A DNA stretch of 64,000 bases from Pelagomonas calceolata (taxonomy: Eukaryota; Sar; Pelagophyceae; Pelagomonadales; Pelagomonadaceae): contig CAKKNE010000002.1 in assembly GCA_918797485.1 (NCBI GenBank), forward strand, positions 4,926,501-4,990,500, in the 5' to 3' direction. The position numbers and the translations under genes were made by a program. The notes beneath the pieces were generated by a model, which did not search any database, was not told where the DNA came from, and was given only the letters and a program-made list of their open reading frames with translations. This document shows, in pieces, positions 10,471 through 18,883 of this stretch (position 1 is the stretch's first letter; each line of letters starts with the position of its first letter).

Positions 10471-11343
10471 ATGCGAGCTCATTGGGGCGCCTGCGCGCTG
10501 TTGTTGAGTGGCCTCGAGGCCGCACCGCTGCGCTTTCGACTCGTGCGCCGCCGCGAGGGCTATACAAGGCCCTCTCTGCGGAGTGCACTGTCGTCGCGGA
10601 TAAGCATGCGGCCGCAAGACAAGAAATTAATTGCGGACGCCACCGCCGCGTCCGTCGCGGCCGTCGCAGTCGCGGCGGCGCTCGGGCCGAAGGCGTGCAG
10701 TAGGAAAGGCGGCGCCTTCTCGTCGGCGCTCGTCGAGCAGTGCCGCGGATTGCGTTACGACGTCCCCTATGAAGTGCAGGGCCTGGTCGACCCGGTGTGC
10801 GACACCTTAGCTGATGGTCACTGGGCATTGACTGGTATTGTTGCGGCCAATGTGGCGTGCTTCCTGCCCGCCCTCGCCAACTACAAGCAGTGGTGCGTCT
10901 CTAAGCACGAGCTGAGCCACGAGCGGTTGCTACGCTACCAGCTCGCGCACGCCAATTTGCCGCATATCATGGGCAACATGCTCACGCTCCTTGCCGTGGG
11001 CTCGGAGGTCTCCGAAGCACTGGGCTGCAACCAGCTAGTTCTCCTCGCTCTGTATCTCGCGTGCGGCTGGGCGGGCGGCCTGTGCGCCGCGTTGCTCTCG
11101 AACGGCTCGACGGTCGGCGCCTCGGGCTCCGTCTCGGGCGTGATCATTGCGCTGTCGGTGCTTAGACCGACGTCGGCCGTGACTATCCTCGGGAACGTCG
11201 AGGCGTCGAATCCGCTCATGTTACTTGGCGGTACCTTGGCCGCCGACCTCTCGCGCCGCGGAGTCTCCTGGCAAGCACATTTCGGAGGGGGGCTCGCGGG
11301 CTGCGTGATCGCGTGGGTGCTGAAGCTTGTTTCGTCCTTGTGA
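10471..11343 (+). CDS. Rhomboid-family intramembrane serine protease
   Basis: Polytopic membrane protease, 290 residues. The catalytic serine lies in GASGS (Ser218) and the partner histidine in QAHFGGG (His270). The upstream conserved HANLPHIMGN matches the family's H-x(3)-H-x(3)-N pattern in the second helix. Hydrophobic segments surround each motif. The N-terminus MRAHWGACALLLSGLEAAPL resembles a signal peptide and an Arg-rich stretch follows, which suggests a plastid or mitochondrial rhomboid. The ATG at 10471 was chosen; the frame is open 5 codons further upstream, but only from a TTG. Substrates cannot be inferred. Confidence 0.88.
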   Translation: MRAHWGACALLLSGLEAAPLRFRLVRRREGYTRPSLRSALSSRISMRPQDKKLIADATAASVAAVAVAAALGPKACSRKGGAFSSALVEQCRGLRYDVPYEVQGLVDPVCDTLADGHWALTGIVAANVACFLPALANYKQWCVSKHELSHERLLRYQLAHANLPHIMGNMLTLLAVGSEVSEALGCNQLVLLALYLACGWAGGLCAALLSNGSTVGASGSVSGVIIALSVLRPTSAVTILGNVEASNPLMLLGGTLAADLSRRGVSWQAHFGGGLAGCVIAWVLKLVSSL

Positions 11344-11393
11344 GGACTGTCACTAATGTTATTAATCTTACTTCACACATATCCACAAACAGA

Positions 11394-12251
11394 CTACGCC
11401 TCCGCCGCGATCGCGCTCACGATGTGCGACGCCCAGAGCTCGTAGCCCCGCTCGTTCGGGTGGATGCTATCCGACGCCGTGTAGCCCGCGTCGTCGTCCG
11501 TTTGGAAGACGTCGACGTACGTCGCCCTACCTTGCTCCGCGAGAGATTTCTTCTGGGCGTCCCAGGCCGACGCCACGACACCCACATACGATTTCAGCGG
11601 CTCCGCGATGCCCGCCACGGCGACGGGATACGCCGGCAGCACAACCCTGGCATTGTTCGTCTTCGCTTTGACCTCGTCCACCAAGTCCTCCAGATCCCGC
11701 CCGAAGGCCCAGGGCGTCCGCCAGAACTCGCCCCGCGCGAGTTGTTTGAAATCGTTGAGACCGACCATAATAACAACAACATCATAATCTTGATCGATCC
11801 GGGGCAGGAGGTTGCGTCTTATTACGCTGACGTCGGAGCCCGTCTCTCCTAATGATCGCCACTCGACCTCGACGCCGTACGCGTCCGCCAGTAGTCTACT
11901 GACGCGCCTCGCGAGCGGCGGGCCCCTCACAGCTTCTGTTGAGGAGCCGCCCACACCGGACACCAGGGAATCGCCGACGAACAGCACGCGCTTCGGTCGC
12001 GGCTTTAGGGTGTCCAAGAGCTCCGTCGCAGTCCTTCTAAATCTCTCGGCGTGCGCCCGTAGAGCTGCTGAGGCTTTTTCGCGTCTCTCTCTAAGCTTCT
12101 GGGGCAGCACGCGCCCCGCGTCGGTCGCGTGGAGCTCCGGCAGCGGCACGTACGTGTTCGCGTGGTGCGCGGCCTGGCCGAACGCTACTGCGGTGACGCC
12201 TACAAACGCTTTGGTCGTGCGGTCGGCGGTCCAGAGGAGGGAGCGGTACAT
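11394..12251 (-). CDS. SGNH/GDSL hydrolase
   Basis: Secreted or membrane-anchored esterase/lipase of the SGNH superfamily, 285 residues. Block I is FVGDSLVSG with nucleophile Ser95. The Gly of block II sits in GETGSDVSV, block III is VGLNDF (the GxND element), and block V is DSIHPNERG, giving the catalytic Asp and His. All four named blocks are present in order, so an active enzyme is likely. The first 25 residues (RTTKAFVGVTAVAFGQAA) may form an uncleaved signal anchor. It converges on the rhomboid gene with a 50-base gap. The acyl or ester substrate is unknown. Confidence 0.85.
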   Translation of the reverse strand: MYRSLLWTADRTTKAFVGVTAVAFGQAAHHANTYVPLPELHATDAGRVLPQKLRERREKASAALRAHAERFRRTATELLDTLKPRPKRVLFVGDSLVSGVGGSSTEAVRGPPLARRVSRLLADAYGVEVEWRSLGETGSDVSVIRRNLLPRIDQDYDVVVIMVGLNDFKQLARGEFWRTPWAFGRDLEDLVDEVKAKTNNARVVLPAYPVAVAGIAEPLKSYVGVVASAWDAQKKSLAEQGRATYVDVFQTDDDAGYTASDSIHPNERGYELWASHIVSAIAAEA

Positions 12252-12561
12252 CTTGCTTCGCTACTGTGATTCCTACGCGCACGCGTCGGCGTCGTTTCGT
12301 CGAGGGTTGGTGGAGTGCAGGCTGGCTGACAGCTGGTGCACTCCCCAATTTGTGCGAATCGATCGCTGCGTCGTCACAGAACTCAATCACTGGTGCAACG
12401 GAGTATTTTGCGTGGCCGTGGCGTTGCGTCGCTGCGAAAACTGGCAGTGCGGGCGTCCTCAAAATGACGACGATTCCCCTGGGCACCTCGGCGCGCCGAG
12501 CCCGCCCACTGCGATCTCTGCTGGGGAGATACTACTCGTCTCGAGACAATTTGATCGATTA

Positions 12562-13101
12562 CTAGTACCCCTCATTCGACGTGGTCACCGTGAAGTCCGG
12601 GTACGCCTCCTGGCACACCATCGCGGACAAGTCGTGACGATACTCGCCCTGCCACGGGAAGCCCATAGAGTGCCCATATATGTGGATGGTTTTTGCGTCG
12701 GGTTCGAACTGAATTCGGCCGCCGCCCAGAACTTCGTGCGCGACCTCCATCGCGCGGAGCTCCTCGACGAGCGGCCGCGCGGCGTCCATGTGGTACGACG
12801 CTCGCGGATCGCCGCGCACGAAGTAGCGCGCGCCGGCCTGGACCAACACGTATTTCTGCCGTCCAGGTCCCGCAAAGACGCAGCCAGCCACGGTCGGTGC
12901 GACCTCCGCCGCGGCGCCATCCGTCGTTCGCAGCGTCGCTGCCTCGGCGCGCTCCTCGGCGGTCGTCGTGGGCTCATCGCCGCCGCCAACCAGCTCGCTC
13001 ATCGCGCGAGCGACGACGACGCTGAAGCGGGCAGTGGGTGCGAGGCTGAGGCGCGACGTCGTCGCCGTGGCTCGTAAAAATGCGAGCGCGGCGAGGCGCA
13101 T
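12562..13101 (-). CDS. PHPT1: 14-kDa phosphohistidine phosphatase (PHPT1/Janus family)
   Basis: Small phosphatase that removes phosphate from histidine residues of proteins. The C-terminal 125 residues match the family: KYVLVQAG near the start, YHMDAARPLVEEL carrying the expected catalytic His, then GGGRIQFEPDAKTIHIYGHS, and a closing FTVTTSNEGY that mirrors the VTWANDGY end of animal PHPT1. Two features are unusual: an N-terminal extension of about 50 residues (MRLAALAFLRATATTSRLSL) that looks like an organelle targeting peptide, and a longer Ala/Glu linker. The frame is open upstream to 13224 but only from a non-ATG codon, so the ATG at 13101 was used. Confidence 0.85.
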   Translation of the reverse strand: MRLAALAFLRATATTSRLSLAPTARFSVVVARAMSELVGGGDEPTTTAEERAEAATLRTTDGAAAEVAPTVAGCVFAGPGRQKYVLVQAGARYFVRGDPRASYHMDAARPLVEELRAMEVAHEVLGGGRIQFEPDAKTIHIYGHSMGFPWQGEYRHDLSAMVCQEAYPDFTVTTSNEGY

Positions 13102-13234
13102 ATATGTAAATAACGGCAATTCCTGGCCAGAACAGCTGAAACTAACGACTTGGTGCAGCGCTTGGGCCAGATACGAGCTGAACAAAACCCGCAAGCAAAC
13201 CTTATCAACCCGCACGCTAGGCAATTAATCATCA

Positions 13235-14281
13235 TTACCAGCCAGGCCTCCTGGGCCAAGCACTCTCATCACAAGCGTCGCCCGTCGCGTTCGGCCAGCG
13301 CGCCCACGCGTCCGGTAAAGGCCGCCCAAGGAATGATGCCAGCCCGTCGTTGTAGGGCCGGAAGAGGACGGCGAGCCGTCGCTGCGCGAACGACGAAAAG
13401 GCATGGCGGGGGAAGTAGTCGAAGTCCGAGCCCTTCGTGTTGTACTTCCGCTTGCTAGTAGCATGCGCGTCTTGTTTGGTCGGGTCCAATCCGATGTATC
13501 GGAGGACGTCTCGCAGGTGGTCCGCCTGGCGTTCCTCGGAGAAGAACTCCTCGAAGAACAAGGTATGTACTGAAAAGCCCGCGTGCCGCCACCGCTTCAA
13601 GTGCGCAACATACACACCTTCATACACGCCATTCCGAGCCGGTTCGAAGAGGCCCGTGGGCTTTGGGTGAAGATACCACGTCGCGTGGTTCTTCGTTAGA
13701 CCGCAAAACGCGTGGACGTCCCTCCTCATATCGGCATCCGCGGCACTCTTAGGAGTGTAGCCCCGCGTCTTGAGCCTGACACGCATCTGGAACTGACTCT
13801 CGTAACGCGCAATCGGCTCCCTTAGTAAGGCGATGATTTTCGGTAATGCGGTACTGCAGTACTCAAACATGCGCTTCGGGGCCTCGGCGTGTACTAAATA
13901 AGCGACGGACGCCTCGCCCGCGACCTTCCTCCCAGAAACGCAGGGGAATTGATGATTGTACCACTGGTGCGGCGGCTGGCAGACGTTGTTCACGCACGCT
14001 CGGCCCTGTTGACAGGTGTTCCCGAAGCAAGGTACGGGCTTCGCCGGAAATAACTTGTCGCTGCTGAAGTACATCACCTCACCGGCGCGCGGGCCGCGGT
14101 TCAGCCCGTAGCCCACCGCGTCGGGGTGGGCGGAAATCCATCTGTATAGCGACGTCGTGCCGGCCTTGCGCGCTCCAATAATCGCGTAGGATAGGATGCA
14201 CGCGTTGCATTCGTTGCGGCAGCGCTGGGTGCATTGTTGTTGTGCAGCAGCGGCGGCGCCGAGGAGGAGTGCTGCTCGCAT
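13235..14281 (-). CDS. Secreted/Golgi sulfotransferase, heparan-sulfotransferase-like
   Basis: PAPS-dependent sulfotransferase, 348 residues, likely facing the Golgi or ER lumen. A cleavable signal peptide (MRAALLLGAAAAAQQQ) leads into a Cys-rich stretch. The 5'-phosphosulfate loop is IIGARKAGTTSLYRW near residues 34-48, and the 3'-phosphate motif is LREPIARYESQFQM. A Cys cluster follows the first motif, with CFGNTCQQGRACVNNVC, probably disulfide-bonded. The domain resembles heparan sulfate N- and O-sulfotransferases; the carbohydrate substrate is unknown. A 26-base palindrome lies 11 bases upstream of the ATG. The gene is divergent to the small protein gene at 14579. Confidence 0.87.
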   Translation of the reverse strand: MRAALLLGAAAAAQQQCTQRCRNECNACILSYAIIGARKAGTTSLYRWISAHPDAVGYGLNRGPRAGEVMYFSSDKLFPAKPVPCFGNTCQQGRACVNNVCQPPHQWYNHQFPCVSGRKVAGEASVAYLVHAEAPKRMFEYCSTALPKIIALLREPIARYESQFQMRVRLKTRGYTPKSAADADMRRDVHAFCGLTKNHATWYLHPKPTGLFEPARNGVYEGVYVAHLKRWRHAGFSVHTLFFEEFFSEERQADHLRDVLRYIGLDPTKQDAHATSKRKYNTKGSDFDYFPRHAFSSFAQRRLAVLFRPYNDGLASFLGRPLPDAWARWPNATGDACDESAWPRRPGW

Positions 14282-14291
14282 GAGGCTGCCT

Positions 14292-14317
14292 ACGCCATCG
14301 AAGCGCTTCGATGGCGT
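14292..14317. repeat. 26-bp perfect palindrome in sulfotransferase leader
   Basis: A perfect palindrome built from the words ACGCCATCG and CGATGGCGT with centre AAGCGCTT. These same words form the core of the introner elements. It lies 11-36 bases upstream of the sulfotransferase ATG and would fold as a hairpin in its 5' leader. Confidence 0.75.
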
Positions 14318-14383
14318 GGAGGGTGACGTCTATGTCTTCGACAAGGCGTGCTTTGCTGGGGCAGCCCAAATTCTTGTGAGTTC

Positions 14384-14406
14384 CTAGTGTGTTACTGTGA
14401 CGCTAG
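14384..14406. promoter_or_regulatory. Paired-CTAG motif in divergent promoter
   Basis: CTAG at 14384-14387 and 14403-14406 flank TGTGTTACTGTGACG. It lies 103 bases from the sulfotransferase ATG and 173 bases from the ATG at 14579. Confidence 0.55.
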
Positions 14407-14578
14407 CTGCTCTACCAAGCGGTTTTTGCTTGCTAACGACCGGGTTACGGGCGTATTGGCTGTGGCGTGGTGCCCGGGCAACGCTGCTACGCTGTGCGAA
14501 GCGCTGCCGTGACACGTGCGGCTCTCAGTGCACCAACAAAAGACAGCCTGCCAGCCTTGCACAGCAGCACGCAACAAT

Positions 14579-14992
14579 ATGAACGACGCAGAGATGCGGG
14601 ACGCGCCAGCCCGGCCATCATTGAAGCGACCACTCAGCAGCGACGGCGTCGGGAGCTTGCCGCAGAAACTCTTTGCCGCGACGCTGGCCGGGAGTCCGTC
14701 GCCGTCGCCGCGTCACCGCGTCATCAGCCTCGCCGGCATTAAGAGAAGTCGCAGCGGTGACGATGACTTGCCATCGAAGCGCCAGCTGAAGGAAGAAGCG
14801 CAGGAACTGCGGCGACAGCTGCTCGCCGCGCCGCTGCCGGCACCCGTCGCGCCGGAGCCGCCCACACGCGCGCCGACGCCGGCGCCGGAACCGACCGTTC
14901 CTGCGACTTGGCTCGACCTGATGCGCTCGCTCCAGGCGGACGGCGCTTCGCCTTATCCGCTGCCGCCGCGGGCACGGAGGCCGCCGAGGTGA
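14579..14992 (+). CDS. Small basic protein of unknown function
   Basis: 137 residues, not recognised. It is rich in Pro, Ala, Ser and Arg. A basic segment (GIKRSRSGDDDLPSKRQLKE) resembles a bipartite nuclear signal and is followed by a short predicted helix (EEAQELRRQLL), a PAP-repeat linker and a closing WLDLMRSLQADG helix. It could be a small nuclear adaptor. The ATG at 14579 is used; the frame extends upstream only from a GTG. A paired-CTAG motif 173 bases upstream supports a real promoter. The coding call rests on length and composition, so confidence is moderate. Confidence 0.5.
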   Translation: MNDAEMRDAPARPSLKRPLSSDGVGSLPQKLFAATLAGSPSPSPRHRVISLAGIKRSRSGDDDLPSKRQLKEEAQELRRQLLAAPLPAPVAPEPPTRAPTPAPEPTVPATWLDLMRSLQADGASPYPLPPRARRPPR

Positions 14993-15148
14993 CTCTTTTT
15001 GTCGTGATAAGTGTGTGAATTGTGTTGCAATACAGTCTAGGGGAAGAAAGAAAGGAGGCACTGCTGCGATTGGATGCACAAATCAATTCGGGTTTCAGGT
15101 GCCAACTGAAAAGCAAAGGTAAATCGAGCCGCCACGCGCCCGGCAAGC

Positions 15149-16018
15149 ATGGCTCGAAGCTGCTATGGGCTCTTATTGATCGCAGCGATGGGCTTACCGA
15201 ATATGGCGATCGCTAAGGCCTCGCAACCAGCCCTGCAACTGCTGGTGGCTGGCACTGCATTTTTACAAGTCGCGCACGCCGTGAGGCCAAAGCAAGCGCT
15301 TGGAGTCAATTGTCGCGGCGGCAGCACGCAGACGAGTCCGCCGGAAAAAGCCTTGGGAATCCTCCGCCGCTGCGGCGCGTCGCGGTACGGCCGACCGAGC
15401 CCGCGGGAAGCGACGGAAGCGCTCGTCCGCGTCCTCGACGCCTTTGAGGCAGCGCCGCGCGTGTTGGATGTTGGAAACAGCGTCATTGTGCCATCGACGG
15501 ACGACATCGCCCTCAAGATGGAGGAGCGCCAGGATATCGACCTGTGCCGCTCGAATGACTGGTCCCAATTTTTGAGAGGGGCGGCCTGGCGGCCCGTGTT
15601 CCATGCGTCCGTGGAGGCACTCGACGCGGCGCGGCGCTACCTGTCCTGCCCGACGCCGTCGCCGCCGCCGGGGAGCGCGGGCTCGTTTCTGGGCCACAAC
15701 GTCAAGCGGACGTTCGGCGGCGACGGGACCTATCTGCAAAAGAGACCGTTCCTGCTCGGTTTGTTAAGGGTGCGGACCTGGGGCCGCTACCGGTACATGG
15801 CCGCGGGCGGCGGCGCGCCGGCCTGTACGATGGTCGCGCCCGAGCGCGTGGGCCTCCGGCTCCTCGGCGTGCCGCTGCCTTCCTGGGACGTCCGGCCCAG
15901 GAGCGCGACGTCCCGTCCCCCCGTCCTCGAGGCGCACACGTGGTGCTTCGCCGACGAGACGCTCTGCGTCACGCGCGCCGCCGACGGCTCCTACGGCGTC
16001 TGGCTCCGCGTCGGCTGA
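15149..16018 (+). CDS. Possible plastid lipid-associated protein (fibrillin-like)
   Basis: 289 residues with a hydrophobic N-terminal leader containing several AVA/AHA-like cleavage contexts, consistent with plastid targeting. The core resembles the PAP/fibrillin fold: an early RVLDAFEA helix, then WRPVFHASVEAL, a middle basic strand region RYRYMAAGGG, and the ending WCFADETLCVTRAADGSYGV, which parallels the DExLRIxRGxxGxxFV end of fibrillins. Such proteins bind lipids at plastoglobules or thylakoids. Similarity is weak outside the C-terminus, so this is a tentative family call; it could be another small plastid lipocalin-type protein. Confidence 0.45.
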   Translation: MARSCYGLLLIAAMGLPNMAIAKASQPALQLLVAGTAFLQVAHAVRPKQALGVNCRGGSTQTSPPEKALGILRRCGASRYGRPSPREATEALVRVLDAFEAAPRVLDVGNSVIVPSTDDIALKMEERQDIDLCRSNDWSQFLRGAAWRPVFHASVEALDAARRYLSCPTPSPPPGSAGSFLGHNVKRTFGGDGTYLQKRPFLLGLLRVRTWGRYRYMAAGGGAPACTMVAPERVGLRLLGVPLPSWDVRPRSATSRPPVLEAHTWCFADETLCVTRAADGSYGVWLRVG

Positions 16019-16092
16019 ACCGGGCCCCTCCGAGAGGGAGTCTGGTAATTTGTGTGTACTAAAACTTGACAAAATTAAGATATGTGCAGTCG

Positions 16093-18427
16093 TCACCAGC
16101 CCCTCGAGCTGCGCGCCTTGTTGTACTCCGAGAGGAACGCGTCCAGAATGAACGCCACCACTATGTTCAGGAAGAGCAGCACGCCGATGACGTAGAAACT
16201 CAAAAAATAGACGCGAGCCACATCTCGAGATGCGACCGCCGCGAACCCATCTACCACAACAAACCAGTTGTTCACGACCAGGACACAAAACAGCGTCACG
16301 AAGGCGCTCTCGACGTCGTTGAAATTCAGCGTCGCGTAGCCCGACGTAAGGTAGTCCGTGCCTTGCAGTTTTTTTAGATCTGGTCCGTCTGGGTCCGTGT
16401 TGATGCGTTCCTGGAAGAGGGCCGCACCCAGCGCCGAGAAGAAGAAGATGACCACGAATAACGCCTTGAGCAGCTTCTGGGCCGCCGGCAGCATGCACAG
16501 AAACGCGTCGCCCAGCACCTGGAACTCCGGCAGCGCTACGACGAGCCGAGCCAAGCGCAACAGTCGCAGCATGACGATCGCATGGATCAAATCGGGATTG
16601 TTGAACCGGTTCGGGGCTAAGACAATGATAGCCGCTAGCATACAACCGCAAGTAACCCCCAAATCGAAGCGGTTGCGGTACTTCGACAGGTACCGCCGCC
16701 AGCCCAGGCCTACTATCTTCAGACAGGCCTCCACAGCATAAACGACAGCTAGGCCCGTCTCGACGAGCTCCAGAGGGTCGTCTGGAGCTTCTTCTTTTGG
16801 AGCATTTCCCATCAATTGCGGCCGCGTCTGTAGAGCGACGACTACCGCGTTCGCCACCAACAGACCATCCACCACATATTCAAAGCGCCGCGACGCGACG
16901 AGCTCGCCGATGGACGCGCGCCACTCCGACGACGGTCGGTCTTCGCTCGTCCAGGGCCGCGACGCCTCGTTCCGCAACGCGTCGACCAACCCTTCAAACT
17001 CGTCTCGCGACAGGTGGCCGTCGTGCCGCTGATCGAGTCGGTCGAAGATGCGCGTCGCCGTGTCTTCCGACACGTATTTTATATCTTGGTGCTCGTTGAG
17101 CTGTTTGAGTAATGCTGCGAGCTTCTCCGGCTTGACGATAGAGTCTTCACTTAACAGTGAAAAGGCGTCCTCAACGTACTGCACACGCCTACGGTCCCTC
17201 TTCAGTGAGTCGGCGGCTCGTTCTTCGGAGTAGGTGTTGTAGACCGTCGCCAGCCTGTGTGGAAATCATAACTTCGGCGCCCCGCGCCATCGACGCGATG
17301 TCGCCCCCCTGACTGTGTCTGCTCGATGGCGTGGAGGTTGATTTCCACACAGTCGCAAGCAGCAGGTTCATCATGAAGAACATGCCCAATGCTAGAAAGC
17401 TCCCGAAGAACAAGGTAGCGGGCCAGCGGTTCCGCTCGTAGGCGGGAAGCATGACGTCCGGGAAGTTCGCCGTCGTCAGCGTCACCTGTGCGGAAATAAA
17501 ATTTCAGGCGCCCCACGCCATCGACGCGACTCCCCATGATTGCGTCTGCTCGATGGCGTGGAGGTCGACGATAAGCTAACTCTGGTTGATATCCACACGG
17601 AGCGCCACGATCAACTGCCACGCGGCCTCGCGGAAGTTCGGCAGCTCCTCGGACCCCTCCATCGTGTTGGGAGGAAAGATCACGACCCCGAACCAGGCCG
17701 CAAACAGCACGAGGCATCCTACCAAGGCACCGATGCGGCAGAACGCCGGCAGGATCTTCGAGACCAGCCTCAGTTGACTTCGTACGTCCGCCGAGTAGCC
17801 TATTAATAACAATAATCTCAGATAAGGAGCGGGTCGCCAGGCCTCGACCTCCAAGGCATCGACGCCGAGGACCACGACCAAAGCTCGCACGGAGTCCAGG
17901 GCTTTCAGTAAACAAACGACCATGACCCAGCCTTTCCCGTCCCAGCTCCAGAACCGTTGTGCACCGACGGCGATGCGAGCTAACAACAGATGCGCGGCGA
18001 TCAGCGTGATGGCTACCAATTGGATGGCCACCGCCACGCGCTCGTCGACGTACGCTATATCATAAGTAGGATAAGGACAGACCTCGGGCGCGTCCGGGTC
18101 CCAGACGCACCGGCACATTTGGGCCTTGGCGCCGCGGCACCAGCGCGGCGCCTCCCAGAACGTGAGGAGCACCAAAGCCAAGGCGCTCATTTGCGCCAGC
18201 GGGTCCAGCCATAGATGGAGGCGGAAGGCGCGCTGGCTCGCCCGTCTTACTAAAGGCTGCTGCCTGTCCACGCCCGTGACCGCGTCCGCGATGGCGACCG
18301 CGGCGGCCACAACAGAACTGCCGCGCCGCGACTGAAAACCAACGTGGATCGAGTCCGCGCTCTCGGACCGCACTTGTATGGGCGTCGTGAGGGTCGCGGC
18401 CTCGTCGGCGACGGCGCCGTAGGCCAT
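16093..18427 (-). CDS. TPC1: Two-pore cation channel (TPC1-like) with EF-hand linker
   Basis: Voltage-gated two-pore channel for Ca2+/Na+, expected in a vacuolar or endosomal membrane. Proposed exons: 18427-17609, 17485-17361, 17254-16093, joining to 709 residues (Arabidopsis TPC1 has 733). Repeat I pore helix and filter read VTLTTANFPDVMLPAY across the first junction. The linker holds an EF hand (DRLDQRHDGHLSRDEFEGL), as in plant TPC1. Repeat II has an Arg-bearing S4 (LRLLRLARLVVALPEF) and a pore NFNDVESAF. Both introns are introners and lie around the repeat I pore and S6. Intron 2 restores NLLLATVY exactly only with a GC donor; a GT donor inside the element would add four residues. Upstream, the frame is open only from a GTG. 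Confidence 0.85.
17255..17360 (-). mobile_element. Introner element A (TPC intron 2)
   Basis: A perfect 14-bp TIR, CTGTGTGGAAATCA, lies at 17255-17268 with its inverted copy at 17339-17352. Read along the gene, the flanks are GCTTGCGA (left) and GCTGGCGA (right), a 7-of-8 target duplication. Splicing from the left copy (GC donor) to the TIR end (CAG) removes 106 bases and restores the pre-insertion frame. Confidence 0.88.
17486..17608 (-). mobile_element. Introner element B (TPC intron 1)
   Basis: TIR variants CCGTGTGGATATCA and TTATTTCCGCACAG bound the element. Flanks are GTGGCGCT (left, used as the GT donor) and GTGACGCT (right), a 7-of-8 target duplication. The 123-base phase-0 intron splices to QLI/VTLTTANFPD in the pore. 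The core holds the family words GCCATCGAGCAGACGCA and TCGCGTCGATGGCGTGG. Confidence 0.88.
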
Positions 18428-18883
18428 TTTTGCTATGGAGTTGCCCTTGGTCAAACGCAAGCGTTTGCACCACTCGCACACGTCTCGCGAGGCCCTCTCC
18501 CGTCAGCTTGCTTCGGAGAGCAGTTTTATGGTGTGCTGTTTTTTAGGAGCTGTGCAGCCGTGCCGACCGCAGCGATGGTCCACGACCCCCGTACGTCTCC
18601 TGAAGCACACGCTCCCGGTTTTTCGGTATCAATGCGACCGCAGCAGGCGATATTCAGGCGGCTGGTGCTGCCTTGCTTGCTTGCTAGTGTCTTACATGCG
18701 CTAGCTCGCCCACGAAGTGCGACATCCATCGACAGGGTCAATGTTCCCTACTGTTCCGGGGGATTTGCCGAGGCGACTCTGCTCAGCGGAAGTGCGCTAT
18801 TACGAAAGACGCGCGGCCCGCTCGAATGGGGCAAAAACTCATAAGGGAAAACGTTAGCACAGGGGGAGGGAAAGGGGTCGGTC
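18428..18883. other. Intergenic between TPC and SDR genes
   Basis: About 456 bases holding the TPC promoter side and the SDR 3' end. It contains the paired-CTAG motif at 18684-18704 and a Cys/Leu-rich open frame on the plus strand without a domain, judged non-coding. Confidence 0.5.
18684..18704. promoter_or_regulatory. Paired-CTAG motif upstream of TPC
   Basis: CTAG at 18684-18687 and 18701-18704 flank TGTCTTACATGCG, nearly identical to the COG1/rhomboid copy. It lies 257 bases upstream of the TPC ATG. Confidence 0.55.

Noticed and set aside
9682-10617. 311-codon antisense frame spanning COG1 and its promoter
   Set aside because: Arg/Pro-rich with no motif, crosses the divergent promoter, and conflicts with two better supported genes.
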